Assembly (NCBI RefSeq): GCF_002726155.1 | Contig: NZ_PBSH01000037.1 | Location: 24,875-88,874 of the forward strand | Reading direction: 5' to 3' | DNA length: 64,000 nt | Source of the DNA: Alcanivorax sp. | Lineage (GTDB): Bacteria > Pseudomonadota > Gammaproteobacteria > Pseudomonadales > Alcanivoracaceae | Part shown: piece by piece, positions 26,399 through 35,001 of the stretch | How the letters are laid out: each line of letters opens with the position of its first letter | How positions within the stretch are numbered: position 1 is the stretch's first letter | The notes under the pieces: model-generated | Database searches by the model: none | What the model was told of the DNA's origin: nothing | Seen by the model: the letters and a program-made list of their open reading frames with translations, nothing else | Position numbers and translations under genes: made by a program

Positions 26399-27196
26399 CT
26401 AATCAGAGGTTTTTGCTGTATGCGACGACTGCTCGGCGATGTATTCGTCCAGCAGCTGTTGCTCTTCTTTGCTTAAGCCCCGCGCCCGGCGGGCCTCCAG
26501 CAGGTCAGGACGCTGTTGCCAGGTCCGTCCCAGCGCCTGTTTAAGGCGCCAGCGGCGAATCAGCTCATGATTGCCACTGAGCAGTACCGGTGGCACTGCC
26601 TGCTCGCCATACACCTCCGGGCGGGTGTAATGCGGGCAATCGAGCAGGTTTTCGAATTCACCCGAAAAAGAGTCCTGCTCGGCGGAATCCTGGTGACCCA
26701 GCACTCCGGGAATCAATCGGCTGACCGCATCGATCAGCACCAACGCCGGCAGTTCGCCGCCGCTGAGCACGTAGTCGCCGATGGAGATCTGCTCATCCAC
26801 CTCTGCGTCGAGCAATCGCTCGTCTACGCCCTCATAACGCCCAGCCAACAAGATCAGGCCGGGCTGCTCCGCCAACGCCGCGGCCTTGGCCTGGGTCAGC
26901 GGCTGTCCTTGCGGGGACAGATAAACCACTTTCGCTGCCGGGTTGGCAGTGCGTGCAGCCTGCAGGGCTTTCGCCAAGGGCTCCACTTTCATCACCATGC
27001 CGGGGCCGCCACCAAAAGGGCGATCGTCCACGGTGCGGTGGCGATCTTCAGTGAAATCCCGAGGATTCACCGTATCCACCTGCAGCTGGCCGTTTTCCAC
27101 GGCCCGCCGGGTAACGCCGAAGTCGGTAACCGCTTGCGCCATCTCCGGAAACAAGGTGACCAGAGTGACTGCAAACGCAGGCTTCGCCGCCATCAT
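26399..27196 (-). CDS. trmD: tRNA (guanine-37-N1)-methyltransferase
   Basis: A 265-residue SPOUT enzyme that methylates G37 next to the anticodon and so prevents frameshifting. TLFPEM at the N-terminus, [13 protein letters not shown], the [13 protein letters not shown] knot and [15 protein letters not shown] are all present. Its ATG follows the rimM stop directly with no ribosome site of its own, so it relies on coupling; a second ATG one codon on is equally possible. Confidence 0.96.
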   Translation of the reverse strand: MMAAKPAFAVTLVTLFPEMAQAVTDFGVTRRAVENGQLQVDTVNPRDFTEDRHRTVDDRPFGGGPGMVMKVEPLAKALQAARTANPAAKVVYLSPQGQPLTQAKAAALAEQPGLILLAGRYEGVDERLLDAEVDEQISIGDYVLSGGELPALVLIDAVSRLIPGVLGHQDSAEQDSFSGEFENLLDCPHYTRPEVYGEQAVPPVLLSGNHELIRRWRLKQALGRTWQQRPDLLEARRARGLSKEEQQLLDEYIAEQSSHTAKTSD

Positions 27197-27772
27197 TTAA
27201 AAGTCCGGGTCCCAATCCACTGTCATCTGGCCTTCTGCAAGGCTGATGGCAGTAATCACATCGTCCGGAAGCCAGGGAATCAGGCGTTCACGCCGATCCA
27301 GGCTATTGCTGTCACCGCGAACCACAACCACGTCGTTGGCACCGGTTTCCAGCATTCGCGTCACCTTGCCCAGGTCCATGCCATTCACATGCTTTACCCG
27401 CAGGCCAATCAGGTCACGCCAGTAGTACTCACCTTGGCCGGACTGTGGCAGCAAATCAGCGGGTACGCCGATCTCCTGCCCCACCAGGGCCGCTGCCGCG
27501 TCCCGGTCGGCAATGCCTTCCAGTTGCGCAATCAGGCCTTTGCCCTGGGGGCGAAAACCGGTCACTTTCACCGGTTTCCACTCACTTCCTGAACCAGGGC
27601 CACCCTGCTTCAGATGCCAAGGCTGGTACTGCTGGAGGTTGTCCATAGGATCAGTATTGGAGTAAACCTTCACCCATCCTTTGACGCCATGCACCCCAAG
27701 GATGCGGCCAACGACCTCCAGCCGAGAGGACGTGCCCCCTTCAAGCGAAGAGGATTGTCCTCGCTCTGCCAT
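27197..27772 (-). CDS. rimM: Ribosome maturation factor RimM
   Basis: A 191-residue protein that binds S19 and helps assemble the 30S head. It has the N-terminal RimM barrel (VVGRILGVHGVKGWVKV) and the C-terminal PRC-barrel (EYYWRDLIGLRV and LIPWLPDDVI). The N-terminus carries an extra 15 or so Ser/Gly-rich residues compared with the Escherichia coli protein. ATG overlaps the rpsP stop by one base. Confidence 0.95.
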   Translation of the reverse strand: MAERGQSSSLEGGTSSRLEVVGRILGVHGVKGWVKVYSNTDPMDNLQQYQPWHLKQGGPGSGSEWKPVKVTGFRPQGKGLIAQLEGIADRDAAAALVGQEIGVPADLLPQSGQGEYYWRDLIGLRVKHVNGMDLGKVTRMLETGANDVVVVRGDSNSLDRRERLIPWLPDDVITAISLAEGQMTVDWDPDF

Positions 27773-28020
27773 CAGGCTGCCTTACGGGCCTGCTTGGCGA
27801 GGGACTTAACACGGTCAGACAGCTGTGCACCCTTGGCAACCCAGGCGTCCAGGCTTTCCAGGTTCAGCTTCAGAGGGATTTCACCGCCACGGGCGATGGG
27901 GTTGTAGAAACCCAGCTGCTCGATGAAACGGCCATCACGGGCGTTACGGCTATCGGCAACAACAATGCTGTAGAACGGACGCTTCTTGGAACCGCCACGA
28001 GCGAGACGAATAATTACCAT
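27772..28020 (-). CDS. rpsP: 30S ribosomal protein S16
   Basis: An 82-residue small-subunit protein with the invariant [20 protein letters not shown] start and the [13 protein letters not shown] motif. First gene of the operon with rimM, trmD and rplS. The 375 bases upstream hold the promoter and repeats. Confidence 0.97.
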   Translation of the reverse strand: MVIIRLARGGSKKRPFYSIVVADSRNARDGRFIEQLGFYNPIARGGEIPLKLNLESLDAWVAKGAQLSDRVKSLAKQARKAA

Positions 28021-28203
28021 GGTTTATCTACCTGTTTATCAATCCGGTTTCCCGGCCCAACCGCCCAGAAAGACAGCCTGACCATCGTATCCGCTTGAAA
28101 GCCACCCGTGAAAAAGCACGGAGAGGCCGCGAAGGGCGCGAATTATACAGGGAGATGCACCACGCAACAAGCACTTCGCAAATGCCAAACGCTCCGGAGC
28201 ACC

Positions 28204-28303
28204 TGTAGGAGCGGCGCTTGAGCCGCGAACCGTGCGATAGCACGACAAAGCCCACCAATTACCTCGCTGAGGCTCGGATTCGCGGCTCAAGCGCCGCTCC
28301 CAC
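28204..28303. repeat. Inverted pair of Pseudomonas-type REP elements
   Basis: GTAGGAGCGGCGCTTGAGCC on the plus strand (from 28205) is mirrored at 28279-28302. The arms match over about 24 bases, with one mismatch (GTAGGAG versus GTGGGAG). Each half is itself a small palindrome (GCGGC/GCCGC). Between them sits a CGTGC/GCACG hairpin at 28231-28244. Confidence 0.8.
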
Positions 28304-28359
28304 AAAACCCCTTACCCCCAAACGCAGCGCGGGCAGGGAGGTGAAGACCTGCCCTGCCC

Positions 28360-28394
28360 GCGTGTTGCATGATGCGTGGCGCGTGAAGCGTCAA
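28360..28394. repeat. Heptad array, GCGTGNN type (five units)
   Basis: Units start at 28360, 28367, 28374, 28381 and 28388. Cores are GCGTG, GCATG, GCGTG, GCGTG and GCGTC, each followed by a variable pair (TT, AT, GC, AA, AA). It runs to the ffh stop codon at 28396. Confidence 0.8.
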
Positions 28395-28395
28395 A

Positions 28396-29811
28396 TCACA
28401 TCGGCGGCATACCGCCACCCATGCCTCCCGGTGGCATACCGCCACCCGGGCCACCTTGGCCACCGCCCCCCATCATGCCTTCCATGCCTCGCATCATGTT
28501 CTTCATGCCACCCTTGGTGCGCATCTTCTTCATCATCTTGGCCATCATCTTCTGCTGCTTGATGAGACGGTTCAGATCCTGAATCTCCAGACCGGCGCCA
28601 GCGACAATGCGCTTCTTGCGAGAGCCTTTAAGCAAGTCCGGGTTACGGCGCTCTTTCGGGGTCATGGAGTCGATCAGCGCTTCCATGTGCTTCATCTGCT
28701 TCATGGCTGCGGGATCCTGCGCTGCTTCCATCATCCCGCCCATGCCGGGCAGTTTGTCGAGCAGGCCGGCCATGCCGCCCATGTTGCGCATCTGTTGAAA
28801 CTGATCCTTGAGATCCTCGAAGTCCATCGCCTTGCCTTTCTTGAACTTCTTGGCGATTTTCTCGGCTTTCTTCTTGTCCAGCTTGCGCTCGGCTTCTTCC
28901 ACTAGGGAGAGCACGTCGCCCATGCCAAGAATCCGGCTGGCAATACGGTCCGGGTGGAACGGCTCCAGGGCATCCGTTTTCTCGCCCATACCAATGAACT
29001 TGATGGGCTTGCCAGTGAGCTGGCGAACGGACAGGGCGGCACCACCGCGGGAGTCACCGTCAGCCTTGGTGAGGATCACCCCGGTAAGAGGCAAAGCTTC
29101 ATTAAAGGCCTGTGCCGTGTTGGCGGCATCCTGACCGGTCATGGCATCGACCACGAACAGGGTTTCCACCGGGCTGATCGCCCCGTGAAGACGCTTGATC
29201 TCGCTCATCATGTCTTCATCGACATGGAGACGACCGGCGGTATCGACGATCAGCACGTCCATATAACGGCGACGGGCTTCATCCAGTGCCGCATTGGCAA
29301 TATCTACCGGATCCTGATCACCGGTAGACGGGAAGAAATTGGTTTCCACTTCTCCGGCCAGGGTTTTCAACTGCTCGATGGCCGCCGGACGATAAACATC
29401 CGCAGACACCACCATGACCTTCTTCTTCTCGCGCTCCTGCAGGAAACGCGCAAGCTTGGCCACAGAGGTGGTTTTACCAGCCCCCTGCAGACCCGCCATC
29501 AAAATAATGGCCGGCGGCTTGGCAGCCAGATCCAGAGCATCGTTGGCGTCGCCCATGGTGTGAACCAGCTCGTCGTTGACGATTTTGACGAACGCCTGGC
29601 CCGGATTCAGGCTTTGCAGCACTTCCTGCCCCAGGGCTTTTTCCTTTACCTGCTCGACAAACTCTTTTACCACCGGCAGGGCCACGTCGGCCTCCAGCAG
29701 TGCCTTGCGCACTTCGCGCAGGGTGTCGCGGATATTGTCTTCGGTCAGGGAACCCTGACCTGCCAGGCTTTTAAGCGACGATCCCAACCGATCGGTGAGA
29801 TTCTCGAACAT
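28396..29811 (-). CDS. ffh: Signal recognition particle protein Ffh
   Basis: A 471-residue SRP54 GTPase that binds 4.5S RNA and hydrophobic signal sequences and delivers ribosomes to FtsY. The N domain, the G domain (P-loop GLQGAGKTT at about 107, DTAGR, TKADGDSRGG) and the methionine-rich M domain (from about 330) are all present; the tail is rich in Gly, Met and Pro. ATG 29811 follows GGAGG, which excludes a longer frame to 29904. Confidence 0.97.
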   Translation of the reverse strand: MFENLTDRLGSSLKSLAGQGSLTEDNIRDTLREVRKALLEADVALPVVKEFVEQVKEKALGQEVLQSLNPGQAFVKIVNDELVHTMGDANDALDLAAKPPAIILMAGLQGAGKTTSVAKLARFLQEREKKKVMVVSADVYRPAAIEQLKTLAGEVETNFFPSTGDQDPVDIANAALDEARRRYMDVLIVDTAGRLHVDEDMMSEIKRLHGAISPVETLFVVDAMTGQDAANTAQAFNEALPLTGVILTKADGDSRGGAALSVRQLTGKPIKFIGMGEKTDALEPFHPDRIASRILGMGDVLSLVEEAERKLDKKKAEKIAKKFKKGKAMDFEDLKDQFQQMRNMGGMAGLLDKLPGMGGMMEAAQDPAAMKQMKHMEALIDSMTPKERRNPDLLKGSRKKRIVAGAGLEIQDLNRLIKQQKMMAKMMKKMRTKGGMKNMMRGMEGMMGGGGQGGPGGGMPPGGMGGGMPPM

Positions 29812-30039
29812 GGGTCTACCTCCAAATGCACCATGTCTGCGGCCAGGCGTACCTGCCGCAGTGACAGGGGCGCGATTATAGCCCTCCTTGGGCACCAACG
29901 TCATGGGCCCCGACCCCAGTCTTCCTTATCCCGGCACAAAATGAGAATGATTGTTGATAGATAACTGGCGGCTATGCCAGACTTCAGCGAGCTTGGCCCG
30001 CCATTTTGCCCGGGCACTTACTTCGGATAACAACGACTT

Positions 30040-30840
30040 ATGAACTTTTCCGTGATCACCGGCTTCGCGGCGTTTGTTTTGTATCTTGTCGCCTGCCTGA
30101 TCCTGTACCGGCAATTTCGCGGCCAAACGGTCCCGTCCCGTGCCAGTATTCTGATCCCCGGCACCCTGGCCGTCATCGCTCACGCCGCCAGCCTGTGGCA
30201 GGTAATGATCACCGCCAGTGGCTTACAGCTGGGGCTGTTTCCAGTGGCTTCCGCCGTGGCGATGACCGGTGCCGCCGTGGTCGTGGTGTCCAGCTTGTAT
30301 CGCCCGTTCGAATGGATTTCAGCATTAGTCTACCCATTTGCAGCTTGCACCATTCCCGCCATGTTGTGGGTCAGCACCGGCTACACCGCCCACCCGCTGA
30401 GCCACGGTCTGGGCGTACACGTTCTGTTTTCCATCGTTGCCTACGCCGTACTGGCCCTGGCCGCCTGCCAGGCGATTCTGCTCTGGATTCAGGATCGCCA
30501 ACTCAAGAGCGGCCATATCCGTGGCGTCATGCGGCTTTTCCCGCCGATTCAGGTGATGGAGTCCATGCTGTTCGAAGCCATCTGGCTGGGCGAAATCCTG
30601 CTCACCGTTGCCATTTTCAGCGGCTTTCTCTACGTGGACAATCTCTTTGCCCAACACCTGATGCACAAAACCGTGCTGACCCTGGTGTCCTGGGTGGTAT
30701 TCGCCACCCTGCTGGCGGGCCGTTATGTCCGGGGCTGGCGGGGGCGCACCGCCATTCGCTTCACGCTCAGCGGTTTTGCGGTGTTGCTGGTCGCGTTCTT
30801 CGGCAGCCAGCTGGTACTGGAATTCATATTGAAACGCTGA
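30040..30840 (+). CDS. CcsA/HemX-like cytochrome c assembly family membrane protein
   Basis: A 266-residue inner-membrane protein with eight hydrophobic helices, related to CcsA/YpjD. The segment HPLSHGLGVHVLFSIVAYAVLALAA carries the family's conserved histidine. Pseudomonas has a homologue in the same place between ffh and a CorC-type gene. Family members handle haem, but this branch lacks the tryptophan-rich haem-handling loop of true CcsA, so the activity is uncertain. Confidence 0.85.
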   Translation: MNFSVITGFAAFVLYLVACLILYRQFRGQTVPSRASILIPGTLAVIAHAASLWQVMITASGLQLGLFPVASAVAMTGAAVVVVSSLYRPFEWISALVYPFAACTIPAMLWVSTGYTAHPLSHGLGVHVLFSIVAYAVLALAACQAILLWIQDRQLKSGHIRGVMRLFPPIQVMESMLFEAIWLGEILLTVAIFSGFLYVDNLFAQHLMHKTVLTLVSWVVFATLLAGRYVRGWRGRTAIRFTLSGFAVLLVAFFGSQLVLEFILKR

Positions 30841-30962
30841 CAGACAACCCGCTTCCCCACGTCCTGCCCAGGGTCAACTGAATCAGCGTACGCCTTTCCT
30901 TGACACCCCAACCCCCCGGCCCGAACAATAGCGGGCCGACTGGCGGATAAACGATATTTCCT

Positions 30963-32231
30963 TTGGATACCTACTCTGACGGGTGGCTGATTGGCGCCCT
31001 GATTATTCTGATTCTGGCTTCTGCCTTCTTTTCCAGCAGTGAAACCGGCATGGTGGCAATCAACCGCTATCGGCTACGGCACCTGGCTCGCCAGGGCCAG
31101 AAAGCAGCCAGCCGAGTGGAAGCCCTGCTCAAACGTACCGACCGACTGCTGTCCGTCATCCTGATTGGCAACAACTTCGTTAACAACTTTGCCGCCACCG
31201 TAGCTGCAATTCTGGCCATTCGCTGGCTCGGAGACAGCGGCGCTGCGGTAGCACCCGTGGTGATCACCATCATCATGCTGGTTTTCGCGGAAATCACCCC
31301 GAAGACCTATGCGGCCATGCGCCCTGAACGGGTTGCCTTTCCCGCCAGCCTGGTACTCAAACCCCTGCAGGTACTGCTGGCGCCACTGGTGTGGATGGTT
31401 AACGGCGTCAGCAGCATGCTGCTGCGCCTGGGCGGCATTCGACCCAATGAACAGGACGACGATCACCTGAGCCCGGAAGAGCTTCGTACTGTGGTGAATG
31501 AAGCCGGCGGACTGATTCCCGAAAATCACCAGAAAATGCTGCTCAATATTCTCGATCTGGAAACCGTGACCGTAGAAGACATCATGGTTCCGCGTAACGA
31601 GATGGTCGGCATTGATCTGGATGACGACATGCACGAAATCCTCACCACCTTGCGCGCCAGCCAACATACCCGGCTACCCGTCTTCAACGGCGACCCGAAT
31701 AACATGATCGGCCTGCTGCACCTGCGCAAACTCAGCCGCTTGCTGCTCAAGGAAGACATCAACAAGGCCGAGCTGATGCAGTACACGGTGGAGCCTTACT
31801 TCGTGCCGGAAGCCACCTCTCTGCACCAGCAACTGATCAACTTTCAGAATGCCAAACGCCGTATCGGCATCGTGGTAGATGAGTACGGCGACGTTCAGGG
31901 CCTTGTCACCCTGGAAGATATTCTCGAAGAGATTGTCGGCGAGTTCACCACCGATCTGGCCGCCACCAGCCAGGACATCCACCCCCAGGACGATGGCAGC
32001 TTCGTGATCGACGGCTCCTCCACCCTGCGCGACATCAACCGCGCCCTGCACTGGGAGCTGCCCACCGATGGCCCAAAAACCCTGAACGGCCTGATTCTGG
32101 AATACCTTCAGGATATCCCCGACGCCAACATTTCGGTGAAGATCGACCAGTACCTCATCGAAATTTTGCAGGTGAAGGACAATATGGTGAAGGCAGTGAG
32201 AGCAAGGAAAGCAGAGCAAGCTGACAGCTGA
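30963..32231 (+). CDS. HlyC/CorC (CNNM-like) family transporter with CBS domains
   Basis: A 422-residue protein: DUF21 membrane domain (residues about 8-180, with FFSSSETGM and EITPKTYA), a CBS pair (about 205-330, including EDIMVPRNEM and IGIVVDEYGDVQGLVTLEDI) and a CorC_HlyC domain. Such proteins are implicated in magnesium and cobalt efflux. The only early start is TTG at 30963, after an in-frame stop at 30948. The last codons and the stop lie inside a heptad array. Confidence 0.9.
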   Translation: MDTYSDGWLIGALIILILASAFFSSSETGMVAINRYRLRHLARQGQKAASRVEALLKRTDRLLSVILIGNNFVNNFAATVAAILAIRWLGDSGAAVAPVVITIIMLVFAEITPKTYAAMRPERVAFPASLVLKPLQVLLAPLVWMVNGVSSMLLRLGGIRPNEQDDDHLSPEELRTVVNEAGGLIPENHQKMLLNILDLETVTVEDIMVPRNEMVGIDLDDDMHEILTTLRASQHTRLPVFNGDPNNMIGLLHLRKLSRLLLKEDINKAELMQYTVEPYFVPEATSLHQQLINFQNAKRRIGIVVDEYGDVQGLVTLEDILEEIVGEFTTDLAATSQDIHPQDDGSFVIDGSSTLRDINRALHWELPTDGPKTLNGLILEYLQDIPDANISVKIDQYLIEILQVKDNMVKAVRARKAEQADS

Positions 32232-32246
32232 CAGCTGACAGCTGCG
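32219..32246. repeat. Heptad array, AGCTGAC units
   Basis: Three identical units at 32219, 32226 and 32233 and a fourth degenerate unit at 32240. It encodes the last residues and the stop codon (32229-32231) of the CorC-like gene. Confidence 0.85.
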
Positions 32247-32277
32247 CATTAACCGTAGGGATTATCTTGAAACGCAA

Positions 32278-32308
32278 GAGGCCGCGCTCAAAGGTTGGGC
32301 GCGGCCTC
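32278..32308. terminator. Bidirectional terminator
   Basis: Ten-base arms GAGGCCGCGC (32278-32287) and GCGCGGCCTC (32299-32308) with an 11-base loop, between the convergent CorC-like and patatin genes. The following T tract is weak. Confidence 0.7.
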
Positions 32309-32341
32309 ATTGCTTTACGAAAACAGGAAGTTCGATCGCGT

Positions 32342-32376
32342 AGCTGTCAACTGTCCACTATCAGCTGCCAACTGCC
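32342..32376. repeat. Heptad array, NNCTGTC units (five)
   Basis: Units start at 32342, 32349, 32356, 32363 and 32370 with cores CTGTC, CTGTC, CTATC, CTGCC and CTGCC, and variable pairs AG, AA, CA, AG and AA. It is the inverse orientation of the array at 32219 and ends two bases before the patatin stop. Confidence 0.85.
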
Positions 32377-32378
32377 CT

Positions 32379-33308
32379 TCAAACCCTATCGGCGATAGGC
32401 GAACCAACCCAAGCCAGGATATCAGCCTCATAACGCTTCACCAGCGCTCGACCTTCAGCAATGGCCTCCTTGGCGCGGTGGAAATCCATCAACGCAAAGT
32501 CTTCCAGCATTGGCACTAACGTCACCTCCGGCGGGTCGCCAGCCATACGCGAGCGGGTAATTCGGTCCTGCATGATATTGATGCTGGAGGCCACCACATC
32601 GAAAAAGCCCGGGTCCTGGCCCTCACCCGTGGCAAAATAATCCATCATCTTTTGCCAGATGCTGCGCTCCTCATCCGTACCCCCTGCCCCTTCTGCCTGA
32701 CTGCGAGTATCCCGGGCCAGGTGCGCTCCCACCAACTGAGCATTCAAATTCACTGCGATCACCACATCCGCGCCCATGGCACGGGCCGCAGACACGGGCA
32801 CCGGATTGACCAGGCCACCATCGAGCATCCAGCGACCCTGCATTTTTACCGGTGAAAACAACCCAGGCAGAGCACAGGAGGCCCGTGCTGCATCCAGCAT
32901 ACGGCCTTTGGTAATCCAGACTTCCCGGCCGGTTGTCATGTCCGTGGCAACGGTGACCAGTTTCTTGTCCAGGGTTTCAATCTCGGGGTTCTCATGGTGC
33001 TCCTGAAAAAAGCTGAACAGCTTCTCCCCTTTCACCATGCCCCCGGAAAAGCTGATATCCAGCAGACCGAACACATCCTTGACCGTCAGGGATTCCACCC
33101 AGTCCGCAAAGGCATTGAGCGTGCCGGTCACATAGGCGCCCCCTACCAATGCGCCAATGGATGTTCCGGCCACCACCTGCGGCTGCACACCGATTTCTTC
33201 CAGTGCCTGGATGATCCCGATATGCGCCCAGCCGCGGGCGGAACCACTGCCTAGTGCCAACCCGACAACGGGTCGCACCGGCTCCTGGCTACCAATCTGT
33301 GTTGTCAT
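32379..33308 (-). CDS. Patatin-like phospholipase family protein (RssA type)
   Basis: A 309-residue patatin-fold acyl hydrolase with the oxyanion loop GSGSARG (residues 20-26), nucleophile Ser50 in GTSIG and Asp163 in LDGGLVNPVPV, the Ser-Asp dyad. The size and WAHIGIIQALEE segment fit the RssA group. It probably cleaves acyl esters of lipids; substrate unknown. ATG overlaps the DUF1289 stop by four bases (ATGA). Confidence 0.9.
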   Translation of the reverse strand: MTTQIGSQEPVRPVVGLALGSGSARGWAHIGIIQALEEIGVQPQVVAGTSIGALVGGAYVTGTLNAFADWVESLTVKDVFGLLDISFSGGMVKGEKLFSFFQEHHENPEIETLDKKLVTVATDMTTGREVWITKGRMLDAARASCALPGLFSPVKMQGRWMLDGGLVNPVPVSAARAMGADVVIAVNLNAQLVGAHLARDTRSQAEGAGGTDEERSIWQKMMDYFATGEGQDPGFFDVVASSINIMQDRITRSRMAGDPPEVTLVPMLEDFALMDFHRAKEAIAEGRALVKRYEADILAWVGSPIADRV

Positions 33309-33514
33309 CCCTTGTTCTCCTTGCGCACCACGCAGGGGGCCGGCTCACCCTTCATGCGCAGCTCTATACGGCGAAAGACTTCGCGTTTTTCATCATTTGA
33401 GAGCAACCCCCAGATGGAGATCTCCCCGCCGGTACGAAAGCAGCCTACACAGATGTCATCTTCATCCAATGCGCAGATAGACACACAGGGTGAGACCAGT
33501 TGTCTGTCAGTCAT
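33305..33514 (-). CDS. DUF1289 small cysteine-rich protein
   Basis: A 69-residue DUF1289 protein with four cysteines (Cys10, Cys14, Cys22, Cys25) in SPCVSICALDEDDICVGCFR, followed by the family's EISIWGLLSNDEKREVF. The cysteines probably bind a metal. ATG 33514 overlaps the carbonic anhydrase gene by eight bases, and its stop overlaps patatin by four, so the three genes form one coupled operon. Confidence 0.88.
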   Translation of the reverse strand: MTDRQLVSPCVSICALDEDDICVGCFRTGGEISIWGLLSNDEKREVFRRIELRMKGEPAPCVVRKENKG

Positions 33515-34043
33515 GGAACCGTTCGTCCACCTCCAGATGCTGGTCGAACTCCTTGGCATGGGCCACGTAATGCATGCTGCCCATGGTCAGCATGGCCTTG
33601 TGGCCCTCACCAATTTCCTTCACCACCTTGGCCGGCGACCCCATGACCAGGGAATTGTCCGGAATCTTCATGCCTTCCGGCACCAGAGAATTGGCCCCGA
33701 TAATGCAATTATTACCAATCACCGCCTTGTTAAGCACCACCGCATTGATACCGATAAGGCTGTTATCGCCCACAGTGCAGCCATGCAACATAACCTTGTG
33801 GCCCACGGTCACGTCCCGGCCCAGCTTCATGGGTACACCCGGGTCCACGTGCAGCACAGCACCGTCCTGAATATTGGTGTTTTCCCCGATTTCGATCACA
33901 TCGTTATCGGCCCGCAACACGGCGTTGAACCAGATACTGCTGTTGGCTTCCATGATCACCGAACCAATCACCGTCGCGTTGTCCGCAATCCAGTGACCAC
34001 TGCCGCGCTGCTCCAGGCGGCGCTCACCAATCTTGTAAATCAT
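33507..34043 (-). CDS. Gamma-class carbonic anhydrase-like protein
   Basis: A 178-residue left-handed beta-helix protein with hexapeptide repeats and the zinc-site histidines in VLHVDPG, TVGHKVMLHG. It belongs to the YrdA/gamma-CA group; many members have little measurable anhydrase activity, so CO2 hydration is not certain. GGGGAG precedes the ATG. First gene of a three-gene unit with DUF1289 and patatin, 51 bases after the Nudix gene. Confidence 0.9.
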   Translation of the reverse strand: MIYKIGERRLEQRGSGHWIADNATVIGSVIMEANSSIWFNAVLRADNDVIEIGENTNIQDGAVLHVDPGVPMKLGRDVTVGHKVMLHGCTVGDNSLIGINAVVLNKAVIGNNCIIGANSLVPEGMKIPDNSLVMGSPAKVVKEIGEGHKAMLTMGSMHYVAHAKEFDQHLEVDERFHD

Positions 34044-34094
34044 TCGACTCCCCTTTGTTTTCTCGTGCCGGGCAGAGAATTACCAAGCTGAACG

Positions 34095-34667
34095 TTACTT
34101 CACCTCGAACTCAATACCCGCATCATAAACGTGGTTGATCAGATCCAGAATCATGAAGGCGGTCAGGCCCCAAATGCGCTTGTCTTCATAGTAATAGCTG
34201 GGAATGCGGAACTGGCGACCAAACACATCGATGGGGCTGGACAGCTCCGGGACCTCATCCAGAAAGAACTGCAAGGGCACCTGAAAGATGGTATCGATTT
34301 CGCCGGGCTCGGCTTGCAACTCTGCCTGTGGGCTGACGATACCCACAAAAGGCGTCACCTTCATACCATAACGGGACGCCAGCGGAGACAACTGCCCCAG
34401 CACATCCACGTAATCCGGTGACAAGCCCACTTCTTCCTGACTTTCACGCAGGGCCGTCATCAGCAGGTTTTTATCGCCCGGATCCCGCTTGCCACCCGGG
34501 AAGGCCACTTCACCGGCATGGGTCGGCATGGAATTGGAACGCACCGTCAGGATGACCCGGGGCTCCGGCACATCGACCAACGGCATCAGAACGGCGGCCT
34601 CGGGCAACGCCAGGGGCAATTCTGTGCGTCTGTAATCAGGCAAACGCTGCCTGAGCTGCTCAAGCAC
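34095..34667 (-). CDS. Nudix hydrolase, coenzyme A diphosphatase type
   Basis: A 190-residue Nudix enzyme. It has the CoA-pyrophosphatase signature just before the Nudix box (TVRSNSMPTHAGEVAFPGG) and the box itself (GGKRDPGDKN, then RESQEEVGL), which bind Mg2+. The family splits CoA or acyl-CoA into 4'-phosphopantetheine and 3',5'-ADP. GTG 34667 is six bases after GGAG; the TTG at 34679 lies within that site. A PsrA-type box sits 21 bases upstream of the start. Confidence 0.9.
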   Translation of the reverse strand: MLEQLRQRLPDYRRTELPLALPEAAVLMPLVDVPEPRVILTVRSNSMPTHAGEVAFPGGKRDPGDKNLLMTALRESQEEVGLSPDYVDVLGQLSPLASRYGMKVTPFVGIVSPQAELQAEPGEIDTIFQVPLQFFLDEVPELSSPIDVFGRQFRIPSYYYEDKRIWGLTAFMILDLINHVYDAGIEFEVK

Positions 34668-34687
34668 ACCCTTCTCCAATTCTGAAA

Positions 34688-34705
34688 TTCAAACGGTAGT
34701 TTGAA
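34688..34705. promoter_or_regulatory. PsrA-type operator upstream of CoA diphosphatase
   Basis: TTCAAAC-GGTA-GTTTGAA is a perfect inverted repeat with seven-base arms. It contains CAAAC-N4-GTTTG, the pattern known for PsrA, the TetR-family fatty-acid sensor of Pseudomonas. The regulator gene is not in this window. Confidence 0.6.
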
Positions 34706-35001
34706 CAGCCCGGCCCCCCTGGGCAAGCCTTGTTATCGCTCACACCCGCCGGCCATTCACCCAACCTCATACTGATACCCGACACACCAAGCACGCTGAC
34801 CGCTTGAGCCATCACATACACGCTCGACACAACGCCCTGTCAGCTCCCGGGCTCGCTAGCTTCTGGCAGCCGAGATAGTTAGTCTATTGACCATTATCGA
34901 CTGTGCCCCTGCTCTGCCCAAAACTGGCACCTGACGGAATGAGAGCAAGGCACACCCAATCATTTGCGGATATGACTGGTATCCGCCGCAGCGAGTTTTT
35001 C
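34706..35001. other. Divergent intergenic region, no gene seen
   Basis: Between the two Nudix genes. A possible reading into 34903-35001 would extend the second Nudix protein, but no ribosome site or conserved residues support it. It must hold the promoter of the plus-strand Nudix gene; no confident -35/-10 pair is claimed. Confidence 0.5.

Larger units (their letters stand above)
28021..28395. other. Repeat-filled gap between ffh and rpsP
   Basis: It contains the rpsP promoter region (28021-28200), an inverted REP pair (28204-28303), a strong hairpin (28328-28362) with ten-base CGCGGGCAGG arms and a nested AGGT/ACCT stem, and a heptad array (28360-28394). The hairpin lies just past the ffh stop but lacks a U tract, so whether it ends transcription is uncertain. 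No gene seen. Confidence 0.7.
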
